Shown: piece after piece, positions 9,894-19,192 of the stretch | Layout: each line of letters begins with the position of its first letter | Numbering within the stretch: the stretch's first letter is position 1 | NCBI RefSeq assembly: GCF_038246755.1 | Contig: NZ_CP134706.1 | Location: 1,674,001-1,738,000 of the forward strand | Direction: 5' to 3' | Length of the DNA: 64,000 nucleotides | Source: Micromonospora sp. FIMYZ51 | GTDB lineage: Bacteria; Actinomycetota; Actinomycetes; Mycobacteriales; Micromonosporaceae | Made by a program: the position numbers and the translations under genes | The notes under the pieces: generated by a model | Database searches by the model: none | What the model saw: only the letters and a program-made list of their open reading frames with translations | What the model was told of the DNA's origin: nothing

Positions 9894-11594
9894 TCAGGGC
9901 AGGGCGGCGACCGCCTGCGCGTACGCGACGCCGGTGCGTACCGCCGCGTCCACAAGCACGTTGACCTGGGCCGGGGCCACTCCGTACGCCAGGTCGGTGG
10001 TGACCTCGCCGGCCAGCACGAGTGCACCGTCACCGGGATCGTGCACGTACGCCTTGGGCAGCAACCGGTCGCGGTTCCAACCGTTGCAGAACGCGTACGC
10101 CTCGGCCCGCCGGTCCGCCGGTAGTCGACGATCGGCGACCACCCGGGCGTGCAGGATCTCGCCGCGTTCGCCGGCCCGCCGGAACTGGATCATCGCGTCG
10201 CCCCACCGGGCCAGCACGGTGCCGGCGGCATCCAGGGCATATCCGTCGCCGCGCCGATCCAGCGCGGCCGTGATCATCCGTACCGTCAACGCCGCCAGTT
10301 CGTCCGCGCGCGGTCCCTCGTCCGATCCGTCACCGGCCACCGGCTCGTCGGGCTCGCCCGGATCGTCGTCCGGCTCGTCGGCGGGCAGCGGTACCGGCTC
10401 GGCCAGCGATGCCGGCTCGGCCAGCGACATCGGCCCGACCAGCGGACGCTCGGCCAACCAGGCGCCCATCCGGCCGGACTGGTGCCCGGTGCCGTTGCGG
10501 GCGTCGAAGCTGCCGGCCAGCCCGGTGGCGACGGCGAGCAGTTCGGCGCCGAGCGCCGCCACCGTGACCTCGGCGGCCGGCCGCCCACGGTACGCCGGTC
10601 GGCGTACCGTCCGCTGACCTGACTCCTGCGCGGCCAGCGTGCAGACCAGCGCGCCCGCGGCGGCAATCTCCATCACGGACAGGTCGTCGTGTGGCTCGTC
10701 GAGCCGGGGCAGCTGCTCGACGAGGATCTCCAGACCCCGGTCGAGGTACCCGCCGAGCGCGCAGAAGCGCAGGTGCGTGGCGAGGTACCCGAAGCCGTCC
10801 GGTGCCACCCGGTGCCGGCGGTACGCCCGCACGTGCGCCCCGGCGGCCCGCCGGGCCTGCCCCGTCCGCAGCCAGGGCAACAGCGCCCCGACCAGGGCCG
10901 CCTCGGGCTGCGCGGTGCAGTGGACCGACGGCTGGGCGCTGCGGTGGGCCGAGCCGTCGAGCACGGACTCCACGGTGGCCAGCGCCTCGGCCTGGTCGCC
11001 CCAGCCGGCGAGCAACTCGGCCTGCCGCACCGGTAGGCAGTCCGGACAGCCGGCGGCCGGGTCACCGGCAGCGGCCCGCCACCGGTCCAGCCAACGCCGG
11101 GCGGCGGGTTCGTCGCCGACGTGGTCGGCGATCCGGCAGTGCAGCTGGGCGCTGAGCGCCTCGTCGCCGCAGGCCCCGCCGGTGAGCCCGTCCAGCAGGC
11201 TACGAGCCTGGTCGAGGCCGATGCGTGGGGTGCCGAGCAGCGCCTCGACGGCGTACCGCCGGTAGCGGCGCAACGTCACCTGGTCAGGCTCACCCGCCGG
11301 CGCGACGGGCCGCTCGGCCGCGTCCAGGCAGCGACGGACAGGCTCGAAGAGCCGCCACCGTTCGCCCCCGCGCAGGTGCATCTCGACCAGCTCGGACCAG
11401 GCGTCGAGCGCGGACCGCCGGTCGCCGCCCGCCTCGGCGAGGGCGGCGACCCGTTCCAGAGCTGCGACGCGCGCCTCGCCGTCGGGCAGGTCCCGGGCGT
11501 CGGCGAGCGCGTCGGCGGGCCGCGACTCGACCCGCCCACCGCCGCCGGTGTTCGCCCGTGGGCGCCGCCGGCCGCCGGGGCCCCAGCCGGTCAC
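9894..11594 (-). CDS. TPR-like protein with C-terminal YbjN domain
   Basis: A 566-residue cytosolic protein. The first ~330 residues are alpha-helical, Ala/Arg-rich repeats resembling TPR/SEL1-type hairpins. A low-complexity acidic linker follows near residues 385-420 (repeated LAEPxxLAEP, then DEPDDDPGEPDEP). The last ~130 residues form a YbjN domain with FCNGWNRDRLLPKAYVH and GEVTTDLAYGV. YbjN folds resemble type III secretion chaperones, and their role in actinobacteria is unknown. The domain is paralogous to the upstream gene, which it overlaps by 4 bases. The pair is divergent from ftsK. Confidence 0.75.
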   Translation of the reverse strand: MTGWGPGGRRRPRANTGGGGRVESRPADALADARDLPDGEARVAALERVAALAEAGGDRRSALDAWSELVEMHLRGGERWRLFEPVRRCLDAAERPVAPAGEPDQVTLRRYRRYAVEALLGTPRIGLDQARSLLDGLTGGACGDEALSAQLHCRIADHVGDEPAARRWLDRWRAAAGDPAAGCPDCLPVRQAELLAGWGDQAEALATVESVLDGSAHRSAQPSVHCTAQPEAALVGALLPWLRTGQARRAAGAHVRAYRRHRVAPDGFGYLATHLRFCALGGYLDRGLEILVEQLPRLDEPHDDLSVMEIAAAGALVCTLAAQESGQRTVRRPAYRGRPAAEVTVAALGAELLAVATGLAGSFDARNGTGHQSGRMGAWLAERPLVGPMSLAEPASLAEPVPLPADEPDDDPGEPDEPVAGDGSDEGPRADELAALTVRMITAALDRRGDGYALDAAGTVLARWGDAMIQFRRAGERGEILHARVVADRRLPADRRAEAYAFCNGWNRDRLLPKAYVHDPGDGALVLAGEVTTDLAYGVAPAQVNVLVDAAVRTGVAYAQAVAALP

Positions 11595-12067
11595 GGACGT
11601 GCTCCCGCGAGCCGGCCGACCTCGGCGGCCAACCGGCAGCCGGTCGTGATGCCCCGGTCGAGCAACCGGTCCAGCTGGTGTGGTGTGACCCCCCGTTCCA
11701 GGTCGGTGATGACCTCGCCGCAGATCCGGGCCCGGCCGGCGTCGTCGACGTGCACGAACGCCTTGGGCCAGAACCGGTCCCGGTTCCAGGTGTTGCAGAA
11801 CTCGTGCAGCAGCGGCACCAGATCGACCGGGAAGGTGTCGGCGGCCACCGTACGCACCTGGAGCAGTTCCCCGGCGCTGCCCGAGCGCAGGAACCAGATG
11901 TGGCCACCGGCCCAGCGTCCGACCAGGTCACCACCGGCGTCGGTGGTGACCGGATGCCCCCGCTGCGCCAGTACCGCGGCGAGCAGGTCGTGCGTCAACG
12001 GCCGCAGCGTCGAGGGATGCCCGGCCAGTGCAGGGTCCGGATCGTCCTCGAACTCCGGCGACGCCAT
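11591..12067 (-). CDS. YbjN domain-containing protein
   Basis: A 158-residue protein that is essentially one YbjN domain, with the signature FCNTWNRDRFWPKAFVHVDD and then GEVITDLERGV. It is closely similar to the C-terminus of the next gene in the operon, so the two probably arose by duplication. Start ATG at 12067 is preferred over GTG at 12073: AAGGAG lies 5 bases ahead of the ATG, whereas the GTG would overlap it. It lies divergent to ftsK with about 112 bases between the starts. Function is unknown; a chaperone or adaptor role is only an inference from the fold. Confidence 0.8.
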   Translation of the reverse strand: MASPEFEDDPDPALAGHPSTLRPLTHDLLAAVLAQRGHPVTTDAGGDLVGRWAGGHIWFLRSGSAGELLQVRTVAADTFPVDLVPLLHEFCNTWNRDRFWPKAFVHVDDAGRARICGEVITDLERGVTPHQLDRLLDRGITTGCRLAAEVGRLAGARP

Positions 12068-12179
12068 CGGCACTCCTTCGCCAGGCGAATATCACGACAG
12101 CCGGCGGGGACCGCGTTGCGACACGCGGACGCCACCAGGAAGACCGGCGGATCGTGGGGGCCGCCGTTACGGTGATGCT

Positions 12180-14606
12180 ATGGCGGGCCGTACCTCTCAG
12201 GCGAGCCGCCGACGCGGCGCGTCGCCGCGCGGTGGAACGAACAGTCGTGCCCGCCAGCCGGCCAAGAAGACAAGCGCGTCGGCGCGACGCCGCACCACCA
12301 CGCGCGGACCCGGCCCCGCCGCGTACGTCGGTCGGGGGATCCGGGCACTGTGGATGGGCCTGGCGCACGGGGTCGGGTGGGCGGTGCGGGCCGCCTCGGG
12401 TCGAGACCTCGACCCGGAGCACCGGCGGGACGGCGCCGGTCTGTTGGTGATCGGCCTGGCCCTGCTCAGCGCCGGGGCGATCTGGTTCTCGGCGGCCGGA
12501 CCGGTGGGTGCCCAGCTGGCCGACACGGTCCGGCTCTTCCTTGGGGCGATCTCCATCGTGGTGCCGGTGCTGCTCGGCATCGGTGCCTGGCGGCTGATGC
12601 GCCAGCCCGGCGATCCCGAGCACCGCGGCCGGGGCCTGGTCGGCTGGGGCTCCATGTTGGTCGCCACCGCCGCGATGCTGCACATCGGCCAGCAACCGGC
12701 CGGCCCGGGCGAGCGGGACTTCGCCGGCGGCCTGATCGGTGCCGGCATCGGCAGCCTGCTGGAACGCGCGGTCACCGCCTGGGTCGCGGTGCCGCTGCTG
12801 ATCCTGCTGCTCGTCTTCGGGCTCCTCGTGGTCACCGCGACACCGATCAACAAGGTCCCCGAGCGGCTCGGCCTGCTCGCCGGGTCCGTGCTCGGCCAGA
12901 CCGAGGCGGAGCCGGAGCCGGCCGCCCCGACGCGCCGCCGGCCGGCCAAGCGGGTGCCGCCGCCGGTCGACCCGGACGAGTTCGACGACCTCGACGGCGC
13001 GGACCTCCAGGAGACCATGGTCCTGCCGCGCAAGCCGCCGTCGCGGGTGCCGGCGAGCCGCAAGCCGGCCGAACCGCCCGAGCACTCACCCGCACCGACC
13101 CGGGCCGAACAGCTCGCCCTGACCGGGCTGGCCGGCGACTACACCCTGCCACCGGCGAACCTGCTCAGCACCGGCGCCGCGCCGAAGACCCGCAGCAAGG
13201 CCAACGACGAGGTGATCGCCGCGCTGCGTGGGGTCTTCGAACAGTTCGGTGTGGACGCCGACGTCACCGGCTTCACCCGGGGGCCCACGGTGACCCGCTA
13301 CGAGGTCGAGCTGGGCCACGGGGTCAAGGTCGAGCGGATCACCCAGCTCTCCCGCAACATCGCGTACGCGGTGAAGTCGCCCGACGTGCGTATCCTCAGC
13401 CCGATCCCGGGCAAGAGCGCGGTGGGCGTGGAGATCCCGAACACCGACCCGGAGAACGTGGCCCTCGGCGACGTGCTGCGTTCGCGGGTCGCCACCAGCG
13501 ACCACCATCCGATGGTGGTGGCGCTCGGCAAGGACATCGAGGGTGGCTACGTGATCGCCAACCTCGCGAAGATGCCGCACATCCTGATCGCGGGCGCCAC
13601 GGGTGCCGGCAAGTCGAGCTGCCTCAACACTCTGCTCGTCTCCATCCTGACCCGGGCGACACCGGACGAGGTGCGGCTGCTGCTGATCGATCCGAAGCGG
13701 GTCGAGATGACCAGCTACGAGGGCATCCCGCACCTGGTCACCCCGATCGTGACGAACGCCAAGAAGGCGGCCGACTCGCTGGAATGGGTCGTCCGCGAGA
13801 TGGACATGCGGTACGACGACCTGGCCGCGAACGGGGTCCGGCACATCGACGACTTCAACCGCAAGGTGCGCAACGGGGAGATCAAGGCCCCGCCGGGCAG
13901 TGAGCGGGAGATCCGGCCGTACCCCTACCTGCTGGTGATCGTGGACGAGCTGGCCGACCTGATGATGGTGGCGCCCCGGGACGTGGAGGACTCCGTGGTC
14001 CGGATCACGCAGCTCGCCCGCGCCGCCGGCATCCACCTGGTCCTGGCCACCCAACGCCCCTCGGTCGACGTGGTGACCGGCCTGATCAAGGCCAACGTGC
14101 CGTCCCGGCTGGCCTTCGCCACCTCCTCGCTGGCCGACTCGCGGGTCATCCTGGACCAGCCCGGCGCGGAGAAGCTGCTCGGTCGCGGCGACGGGCTGTT
14201 CCTGCCGATGGGCGCGTCGAAGCCGATCCGCATCCAGGGCGCCTGGGTCACCGAGCGCGAGATCGCCGACGTGGTCAAGTTCTGCAAGGACCAGCGGGAG
14301 CCGGAGTTCCGCTCGGACGTGCTGACCGTCGCGCAGGAGAGCAAGAAGAAGATCGACGAGGACATCGGCGACGACCTGGACCTGCTGGTGCAGGCGATCG
14401 AGCTGGTGGTCACCTCGCAGTTCGGCTCGACCTCGATGCTCCAGCGCAAGCTGCGGGTCGGCTTCGCCAAGGCGGGCCGGCTGATGGACCTGATGGAGAC
14501 CCGGGGCGTGGTCGGCCCGTCCGAGGGCTCCAAGGCGCGCGACGTGCTGGTCAAGCCGGACGAGTTGGCGGAGGTCCTGGCCGGCCTCCAGGGGGACGAG
14601 CAGTGA
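12180..14606 (+). CDS. ftsK: DNA translocase FtsK/SpoIIIE
   Basis: An ATP-driven motor that pumps chromosomal DNA through the closing septum. The 808-residue protein has a basic, disordered N-terminus (residues 1-55), four membrane segments up to about residue 215 and a Pro-rich linker. The motor domain carries Walker A GATGAGKS near 472-479 and the LLLIDPKRVEM and LPYLLVIVDELADLMM-type Walker B regions. The C-terminal gamma winged helix reads as SQFGSTSMLQRKLRVGFAKAG; it reads DNA polarity sequences. ATG 12180 is chosen because the upstream extension runs antisense across the YbjN genes. The last 4 bases overlap the VOC gene. Confidence 0.95.
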   Translation: MAGRTSQASRRRGASPRGGTNSRARQPAKKTSASARRRTTTRGPGPAAYVGRGIRALWMGLAHGVGWAVRAASGRDLDPEHRRDGAGLLVIGLALLSAGAIWFSAAGPVGAQLADTVRLFLGAISIVVPVLLGIGAWRLMRQPGDPEHRGRGLVGWGSMLVATAAMLHIGQQPAGPGERDFAGGLIGAGIGSLLERAVTAWVAVPLLILLLVFGLLVVTATPINKVPERLGLLAGSVLGQTEAEPEPAAPTRRRPAKRVPPPVDPDEFDDLDGADLQETMVLPRKPPSRVPASRKPAEPPEHSPAPTRAEQLALTGLAGDYTLPPANLLSTGAAPKTRSKANDEVIAALRGVFEQFGVDADVTGFTRGPTVTRYEVELGHGVKVERITQLSRNIAYAVKSPDVRILSPIPGKSAVGVEIPNTDPENVALGDVLRSRVATSDHHPMVVALGKDIEGGYVIANLAKMPHILIAGATGAGKSSCLNTLLVSILTRATPDEVRLLLIDPKRVEMTSYEGIPHLVTPIVTNAKKAADSLEWVVREMDMRYDDLAANGVRHIDDFNRKVRNGEIKAPPGSEREIRPYPYLLVIVDELADLMMVAPRDVEDSVVRITQLARAAGIHLVLATQRPSVDVVTGLIKANVPSRLAFATSSLADSRVILDQPGAEKLLGRGDGLFLPMGASKPIRIQGAWVTEREIADVVKFCKDQREPEFRSDVLTVAQESKKKIDEDIGDDLDLLVQAIELVVTSQFGSTSMLQRKLRVGFAKAGRLMDLMETRGVVGPSEGSKARDVLVKPDELAEVLAGLQGDEQ

Positions 14607-14983
14607 CCGACACCGGCGCGGCCGGGCAGGAGATCTTCCCGATCCTGACCACCGCCGACCTGACGACGGCCCTGGTCTTCTACCGGGATCTGCTCGGCGG
14701 CACGCAGGACTACCAGTTCCCGGAAACAGGTGAGCCGACCTTCGTCACGGTCCGCTTTGCCGCCGGCCAGGTGGGCCTCGGCCGTCAGGAAGAGCCAGGT
14801 GCGCTGACGAACGACCGGATCACCCTCTGGCTGTACGTGGCGGACTGCGACGCCGCGCTCGACCGGCTCCGGTCGGCTGGGACCGTACCGGTATTGGCGG
14901 AGCCGGCGGACCAGCCATGGGGAGAGCGCATGGCCATCGTCGCCGACCCCGACGGCAACCGCGTGATCGTCGCCTCCCGGTAG
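14603..14983 (+). CDS. VOC (glyoxalase/bleomycin resistance) family protein
   Basis: A 126-residue single-domain protein with two beta-alpha-beta-beta-beta halves: FYRDLLGG near residue 25 and the ending MAIVADPDGNRVIVASR. The latter keeps the acidic DPDGN motif of the VOC fold. Members are metal-dependent lyases, dioxygenases or drug-binding proteins; the substrate is not readable. The GTG start overlaps the ftsK TGA (GTGA), so translation is coupled. A strong terminator follows immediately. Confidence 0.85.
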   Translation: MTDTGAAGQEIFPILTTADLTTALVFYRDLLGGTQDYQFPETGEPTFVTVRFAAGQVGLGRQEEPGALTNDRITLWLYVADCDAALDRLRSAGTVPVLAEPADQPWGERMAIVADPDGNRVIVASR

Positions 14984-14996
14984 TCGATACGACGAA

Positions 14997-15038
14997 CCGC
15001 AGCGGCCCGCCGGGGGAGAGTCCGGCGGGCCGCTGCGG
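14997..15038. terminator. 17-base-pair terminator hairpin after ftsK-VOC
   Basis: Perfect inverted repeat CCGCAGCGGCCCGCCGG at 14997-15013 and its complement at 15022-15038, with the loop GGGAGAGT. It follows the VOC stop by 13 bases and ends 22 bases before the converging small membrane gene. It probably stops transcription in both directions despite lacking a T-run. Confidence 0.8.
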
Positions 15039-15060
15039 TGTCTGTCGACTTGGCGCGGGC

Positions 15061-15300
15061 TCAGGTGAGCGCGGCGGCGAGCACCAGGTTGAGCAGGATG
15101 GCGGCCACGCCCGCGCCTGCGGCGTACCAGCCGAGCGGCTTGTCGCCCTGCACCGCACCGGCGACCCCGAGACCCACGGCGATCAGGCCGAACAGCAGTG
15201 GGAACAGGAAGAGGGCAAGGGCGGCGAAGACGAAGCCGAGGATCGTGCAGATGCGGGCGGCGTTGGTGCGCGGGCGGCTGCCGGCGTACGGGTTGGCCAT
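15061..15300 (-). CDS. Small two-to-three-helix membrane protein
   Basis: A 79-residue protein: a short polar start (MANPYAGSRPRTNAAR), then hydrophobic segments at about 17-48 and 55-78. The polar start resembles the N-termini of DUF4190-type small membrane proteins, but I cannot assign a family with certainty. GGAGGAG sits 3-9 bases before the ATG, giving a confident start. It is followed by the strong terminator at 14997-15038. The gdx gene (15413-15727), on the same strand, lies 112 bases upstream of it. Confidence 0.75.
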   Translation of the reverse strand: MANPYAGSRPRTNAARICTILGFVFAALALFLFPLLFGLIAVGLGVAGAVQGDKPLGWYAAGAGVAAILLNLVLAAALT

Positions 15301-15412
15301 GATCTCCTCCGGTTGTCAACTCTTCGGTTGATCGCGGAGTACCCAGGTCTGGTCACGGTCCAAACAGCATCGCCGATTCGCCCGTCCGGGGCGCTCGCGT
15401 ACGGCAGGTCGA

Positions 15413-15727
15413 TCAGTGGAAGAGCTTGAGGCCGACCACCCCGGCGACCACGAGCAGCAGGCTGAGCAGCCGGGGCAGGTTTGCCGGTTCACCGAGGGCC
15501 AGCATGCCGACCAGGGCGGTGCCGACCGCGCCGATACCGACCCAGACCGCGTATCCGGTGCCGACCGGGATCTCGCGCAGCGCGTACCCGAGGCCGGCCA
15601 TGCTCAGCACCAACGTGATCCCGAACACCACAGTTGGTGCCAGCCGGGTGAAGCCCGCGCTGCGGTCCAGGGCGACCGCCCACGCGGTTTCCAGTAGTCC
15701 AGAGATCACCAGGACGATCCAGGCCAT
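15413..15727 (-). CDS. gdx: SMR family guanidinium exporter (Gdx/SugE type)
   Basis: A 104-residue, four-helix Small Multidrug Resistance protein that works as a dual-topology dimer. It closely follows the Gdx pattern: MAWIVLVISGLLETAWAVAL with the substrate glutamate at E13 and W16, GFTRLAPT, and the PVGTGYAVWVGIGAVG signature. Gdx proteins exchange guanidinium for protons. The assignment is strengthened by the guanidine-III riboswitch 60 bases upstream at 15789-15830. The start is set by GAGGTG 5 bases before ATG 15727; a longer reading would run through the riboswitch. Expression should be switched on by guanidine. Confidence 0.93.
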   Translation of the reverse strand: MAWIVLVISGLLETAWAVALDRSAGFTRLAPTVVFGITLVLSMAGLGYALREIPVGTGYAVWVGIGAVGTALVGMLALGEPANLPRLLSLLLVVAGVVGLKLFH

Positions 15728-15788
15728 CGAGTCACCTCTTCGCCGTCGCCCGGGCACCGGGCGCCGGGCGGAGTCGATTCCACGTGCG

Positions 15789-15830
15789 GGGCGTCTTGGC
15801 CTGACCGGGTACGCCCACGACTCGTCCGGG
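15789..15830 (-). promoter_or_regulatory. Guanidine-III (ykkC-III) riboswitch
   Basis: Reading the minus strand from 15830 to 15789, the RNA begins CCCGGACGAG, continues to GCGTACCCGGTCAGGCCAAG and ends GACGCCCC. This matches the conserved core of the guanidine-III riboswitch (CCGGACGAG, GUACCCGGUCAGG-CAAGACG) nearly base for base. The closing stem pairs GGGCG with CGCCC. It lies in the leader of an SMR transporter of the guanidinium-exporter subtype, the usual partner of this class. The start codon is about 60 bases further on. Confidence 0.93.
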
Positions 15831-15944
15831 ACGGCCACCTCGGGCCGTCGCCACCGACCGTAGCACCGGCCGGGCCGGGGCGGCATGGGTGACGCGGATC
15901 ACCCGAGTGGACCTCAACCTTGCTTCACCTAGCACGATGGAGCC

Positions 15945-16874
15945 ATGACCGTGCTCATCTCCGACGCGGAGGTCGCCGCCGCACTCGACGCAAAGACCAC
16001 AGTGGACGCGATGCGCGCGGCCCTGCTGGCCGGGTACGAGGGTCGGCTGGTGGCTCCGCCCAGAGCCGCCGTGCCGCTGGGCGGCGGCCGGATGGTGCTG
16101 ACCGCCGGACACCTGGTGGGCCAGTGGTACGGGTATCGGGCGTACGACACCTTCGGGCACCCCGAGACCGAACAGCTGGTGGTGCTGCACGACGGGCGTA
16201 CCGGCGCGGTGCGGGCGGTCGCGGTGGGGGAGGAACTGGGCTCCCGGCGTACCGGCGGGCTGGGCGGGGTGGCGGTGGACGCGCTGGCCCGTCCGGACGC
16301 GGCCACGCTCGGGGTGATCGGCTCCGGCGGCCAGGCGTGGACCCAGGTCTGGGCCGCCGCCGCGGTGCGTTCGCTGCGCGAGGTGACGGTGCACAGCCGC
16401 TCGGCCGCGCGGCGGGAGGCGTTCGCTGCCCGGGTCCGGGCCGAACTCGACATCCCGGCCCGCGCGGTGGACACCGCCCGGGCGGCGGTACGTGACCGGG
16501 ACGTGGTGGTGCTGGCCACCACCAGCCCCACGCCGGTGCTGGCCGCCGCCGACCTGGCCCCGGGCAGCCACGTCAACGCGGTCGGGTTCAAGCAACGCGA
16601 TCGCGCCGAGTTCGCCGCCGACCTGCTGGACCGGGCCGCCGTGCTGGTAAGCGACTCCCCGGCGCAGGCCACGTCGTACGCTCCGCCGATGCTCGCCGCC
16701 GAGCCGCCGTACGGGTCGCGGCTGGGTGATCTGGGCGCGGTGCTGGCCGGTGCCGCACCCGGCCGCACCGGCGCGGACCAGATCTCGGTCTTCTGCTCGG
16801 TCGGTCTCGCCGGCACCGAGGTGTTCCTGCTCGACCGCCTGGTCCGGCTGCTCGCGACGACCGCGTCCGGCTGA
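15945..16874 (+). CDS. Ornithine cyclodeaminase / mu-crystallin family protein
   Basis: A 309-residue NAD(P)-dependent enzyme of the ornithine cyclodeaminase-mu-crystallin superfamily. The dinucleotide loop [12 protein letters not shown] is at about residues 124-135. The N-terminal catalytic segment carries a lysine-poor variant ([24 protein letters not shown]), whereas true ornithine cyclodeaminases have an RxK substrate motif, so the substrate is uncertain. Relatives include ketimine reductases and amino-acid dehydrogenases. It is divergent from gdx, with about 115 bases between its start and the riboswitch, and is followed by rimO. Confidence 0.8.
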   Translation: MTVLISDAEVAAALDAKTTVDAMRAALLAGYEGRLVAPPRAAVPLGGGRMVLTAGHLVGQWYGYRAYDTFGHPETEQLVVLHDGRTGAVRAVAVGEELGSRRTGGLGGVAVDALARPDAATLGVIGSGGQAWTQVWAAAAVRSLREVTVHSRSAARREAFAARVRAELDIPARAVDTARAAVRDRDVVVLATTSPTPVLAAADLAPGSHVNAVGFKQRDRAEFAADLLDRAAVLVSDSPAQATSYAPPMLAAEPPYGSRLGDLGAVLAGAAPGRTGADQISVFCSVGLAGTEVFLLDRLVRLLATTASG

Positions 16875-16924
16875 CCGGTGCCGGCCGCCCCGCTGGATCG
16901 GACGGAGCGGCCCGGTACCCTCGG

Positions 16925-18448
16925 ATGGTGTCTGCCACCTCCCCTGATGACCAGCCCGGCTCGGCGCGTGCGGCGGAGTCGTCCGCCGACGACGGCCGCC
17001 GGGTCGCCCTGCTGACCCTGGGCTGTGCCAGAAACGAGGTCGACTCGGAGGAACTGGCCGCCCGCCTGCACGCCGACGGCTGGCAGGTGACCACCGACGG
17101 CGAGGGCGCCGACGTGGTGGTCGTCAACACCTGCGGGTTCGTGGAGAAGGCCAAGCAGGACTCCATCCAGACGCTGCTGGCCGCCGCCGACACCGGGGCG
17201 AAGGTGGTTGCCGCCGGTTGCATGGCCGAGCGGTACGGCCGGGAGTTGGCCGACAGCCTGCCCGAGGCTCGGGCGGTACTCAGCTTCGACGACTACCCGG
17301 AGATCTCCGCCCGGCTGGACGCGGTGGTGGCCGGCCGCGAGTTCGCCGCGCACACCCCCCGGGACCGGCGTGAACTGCTGCCGCTGACCCCGGTCGCCCG
17401 CCGCGACAGCGCGGTCTCGTTGCCTGGCCACGGCAACGCCGCCGACGTCGACGAGCACACCCCGGCGCACCTGCGGCCGGTGCTGCGCCGCCGGCTGGAC
17501 GCCGGTCCGGTGGCCTCGCTCAAGCTGGCCAGCGGCTGCGACCGGCGCTGCGCGTTCTGTGCCATCCCCGCCTTCCGGGGCGCCTTCGTCTCGCGTACCC
17601 CGGACGAGTTGCTCGCCGAAGCCGAGTGGCTGGCCAAGAGCGGCGTACGCGAGCTGGTGCTGGTAAGCGAGAACTCGACCTCGTACGGCAAGGACCTGGG
17701 CGACCCGCGCGCACTGGAGAAGCTGCTGCCGCAGCTGGCGGTGATCGACGGCATCGTCCGGGTCCGGGTCAGCTATCTCCAGCCGGCCGAGACCCGGCCC
17801 GGCCTGGTCGAGGCGATCGCCACCACCCCGGGCGTGGCGCCCTACTTCGACCTGTCGTTCCAGCACTCAAGTGAGCCCGTGCTGCGCCGGATGCGCCGTT
17901 TCGGCTCCACCGACCGGTTCCTGGAGCTGCTGGCCGGCGCGCGGGCACTGGCACCGGAGGCCGGGGCGCGGAGCAACTTCATCGTCGGGTTCCCCGGCGA
18001 GACCCGGGCCGACGTCGACGAGTTGGTCCGCTTCCTGACCGAGGCCCGGCTCGACGCGATCGGGGTCTTCGACTACAGCGACGAGGACGGCACCGAGGCC
18101 GCCGGGCTGCCCGGTAAGGTCTCCGCCGCCACCCTCAAGCGCCGGTACGACAAGCTCAGCGCGCTCGCCGACGAGTTGTGCTCGCAGCGCGCCGAGGACC
18201 GCCTCGGCTCGACCGTGGAGGTGCTTGTCGACTCCGTGGACGGCGACGTCGTCGAGGGGCGGGCCGCGCATCAGGCACCCGAGGTGGACGGCTCGACCAC
18301 GCTCGTCGCACCGGAGACCGGCGGGGTCGACCTGGCCGCGCTGCGCCCGGGTGACCTGGTCCGGGCCACCGTGACCGGCACCGAGGGCGTCGACCTGGTG
18401 GCGGTACCGGATGAGATGATCTCGGCGGCGCCCGGCGCGGCGCGGTGA
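16925..18448 (+). CDS. rimO: Ribosomal protein S12 methylthiotransferase
   Basis: RimO adds a methylthio group to the conserved aspartate of ribosomal protein S12. The 507-residue protein has the three-Cys UPF0004 domain ([27 protein letters not shown]), then the radical-SAM motif CDRRCAFC near 204-211. A C-terminal TRAM domain follows ([11 protein letters not shown] to VDLVAVP). A Ser/Asp-rich N-terminal extension of about 27 residues and a linker of about 40 residues before the radical-SAM core are longer than in E. coli. The rimO-pgsA-cinA order is widely shared in actinobacteria. Confidence 0.95.
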   Translation: MVSATSPDDQPGSARAAESSADDGRRVALLTLGCARNEVDSEELAARLHADGWQVTTDGEGADVVVVNTCGFVEKAKQDSIQTLLAAADTGAKVVAAGCMAERYGRELADSLPEARAVLSFDDYPEISARLDAVVAGREFAAHTPRDRRELLPLTPVARRDSAVSLPGHGNAADVDEHTPAHLRPVLRRRLDAGPVASLKLASGCDRRCAFCAIPAFRGAFVSRTPDELLAEAEWLAKSGVRELVLVSENSTSYGKDLGDPRALEKLLPQLAVIDGIVRVRVSYLQPAETRPGLVEAIATTPGVAPYFDLSFQHSSEPVLRRMRRFGSTDRFLELLAGARALAPEAGARSNFIVGFPGETRADVDELVRFLTEARLDAIGVFDYSDEDGTEAAGLPGKVSAATLKRRYDKLSALADELCSQRAEDRLGSTVEVLVDSVDGDVVEGRAAHQAPEVDGSTTLVAPETGGVDLAALRPGDLVRATVTGTEGVDLVAVPDEMISAAPGAAR

Positions 18449-18483
18449 CGGTGGGCCGGGACGAGGCGGGGGAGCGACGAGGT

Positions 18484-19098
18484 GTGGTGCCCGACGGTGG
18501 GCCGATGACCGGCGCGACGGAGTCCGCCCCGCTGCCGGTGGTGGCCCGGGTGCCGGTGGTCAACGCGGCAAACGCGCTGACCGCGCTCCGGCTGGCGTTG
18601 GTGCCGGTCTTCGTCGCCGCCGCGATCGTCTCGGGCATGACGCACACCGGCTGGCAGGTCGTCGCCTCGCTGATCTTCGCCGTCGCCTCGCTCACCGACT
18701 TCGTGGACGGCTGGATCGCCCGTCGGTTCGAGCTGGTGACCGCGTTCGGCAAGGTGGCCGACCCGATCGCCGACAAGGCGCTCACCGGTGCCGCCCTGCT
18801 GCTGCTGTCGGCCTACGACCGGCTGCCGTGGTGGGTGACGATCGTCATCCTCGCCCGGGAACTGGGCATCACCGTCCTGCGGTTCTGGGTGATCCGACGC
18901 GGTGTGATCGCCGCGAGCCGGGGCGGCAAGGTCAAGACCGGCCTACAGATCCTGGCCATCGCCTGGTACCTGTGGCCGATGCCCGCCGCCCTGGCCCTGA
19001 TCGGTCCGTGGATCATGGGCGCGGCGGTCGCCGTGACCGTGCTCACCGGCTTCGACTACCTCGCCCAGGCCCTACGGCTGCGCCGCAGCACCCGCTGA
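18484..19098 (+). CDS. pgsA: CDP-diacylglycerol-glycerol-3-phosphate 3-phosphatidyltransferase
   Basis: Membrane enzyme making phosphatidylglycerol phosphate, the precursor of PG and cardiolipin. The CDP-alcohol phosphotransferase motif reads DFVDGWIARRFE-TAFGKVADPIADK, matching D-x2-D-G-x2-A-R-x8-G-x3-D-x3-D in full. Several hydrophobic helices follow, and the C-terminus is Arg-rich. I start at GTG 18484, 204 residues, because GGGGGAG lies 9 bases upstream. A longer GTG at 18445 overlapping rimO, and ATG 18505, are alternatives. Mycobacteria have the same neighbour order (pgsA3, clgR, 35-kDa PspA). Confidence 0.9.
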   Translation: MVPDGGPMTGATESAPLPVVARVPVVNAANALTALRLALVPVFVAAAIVSGMTHTGWQVVASLIFAVASLTDFVDGWIARRFELVTAFGKVADPIADKALTGAALLLLSAYDRLPWWVTIVILARELGITVLRFWVIRRGVIAASRGGKVKTGLQILAIAWYLWPMPAALALIGPWIMGAAVAVTVLTGFDYLAQALRLRRSTR

Positions 19099-19192
19099 CC
19101 GGCACTGCGCGAGGTCGCTGGCCGGTGCCGGCGCACCGACTGATCGGCGGTGCGGCGAGTAGACCACCGCCAGGTCGGGAAGGATGCGACAA

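Noticed and set aside
11121..12179. N-terminal extension of ftsK
   Set aside because: The open frame runs antisense across both YbjN genes; the real start at ATG 12180 gives the usual FtsK N-terminus.
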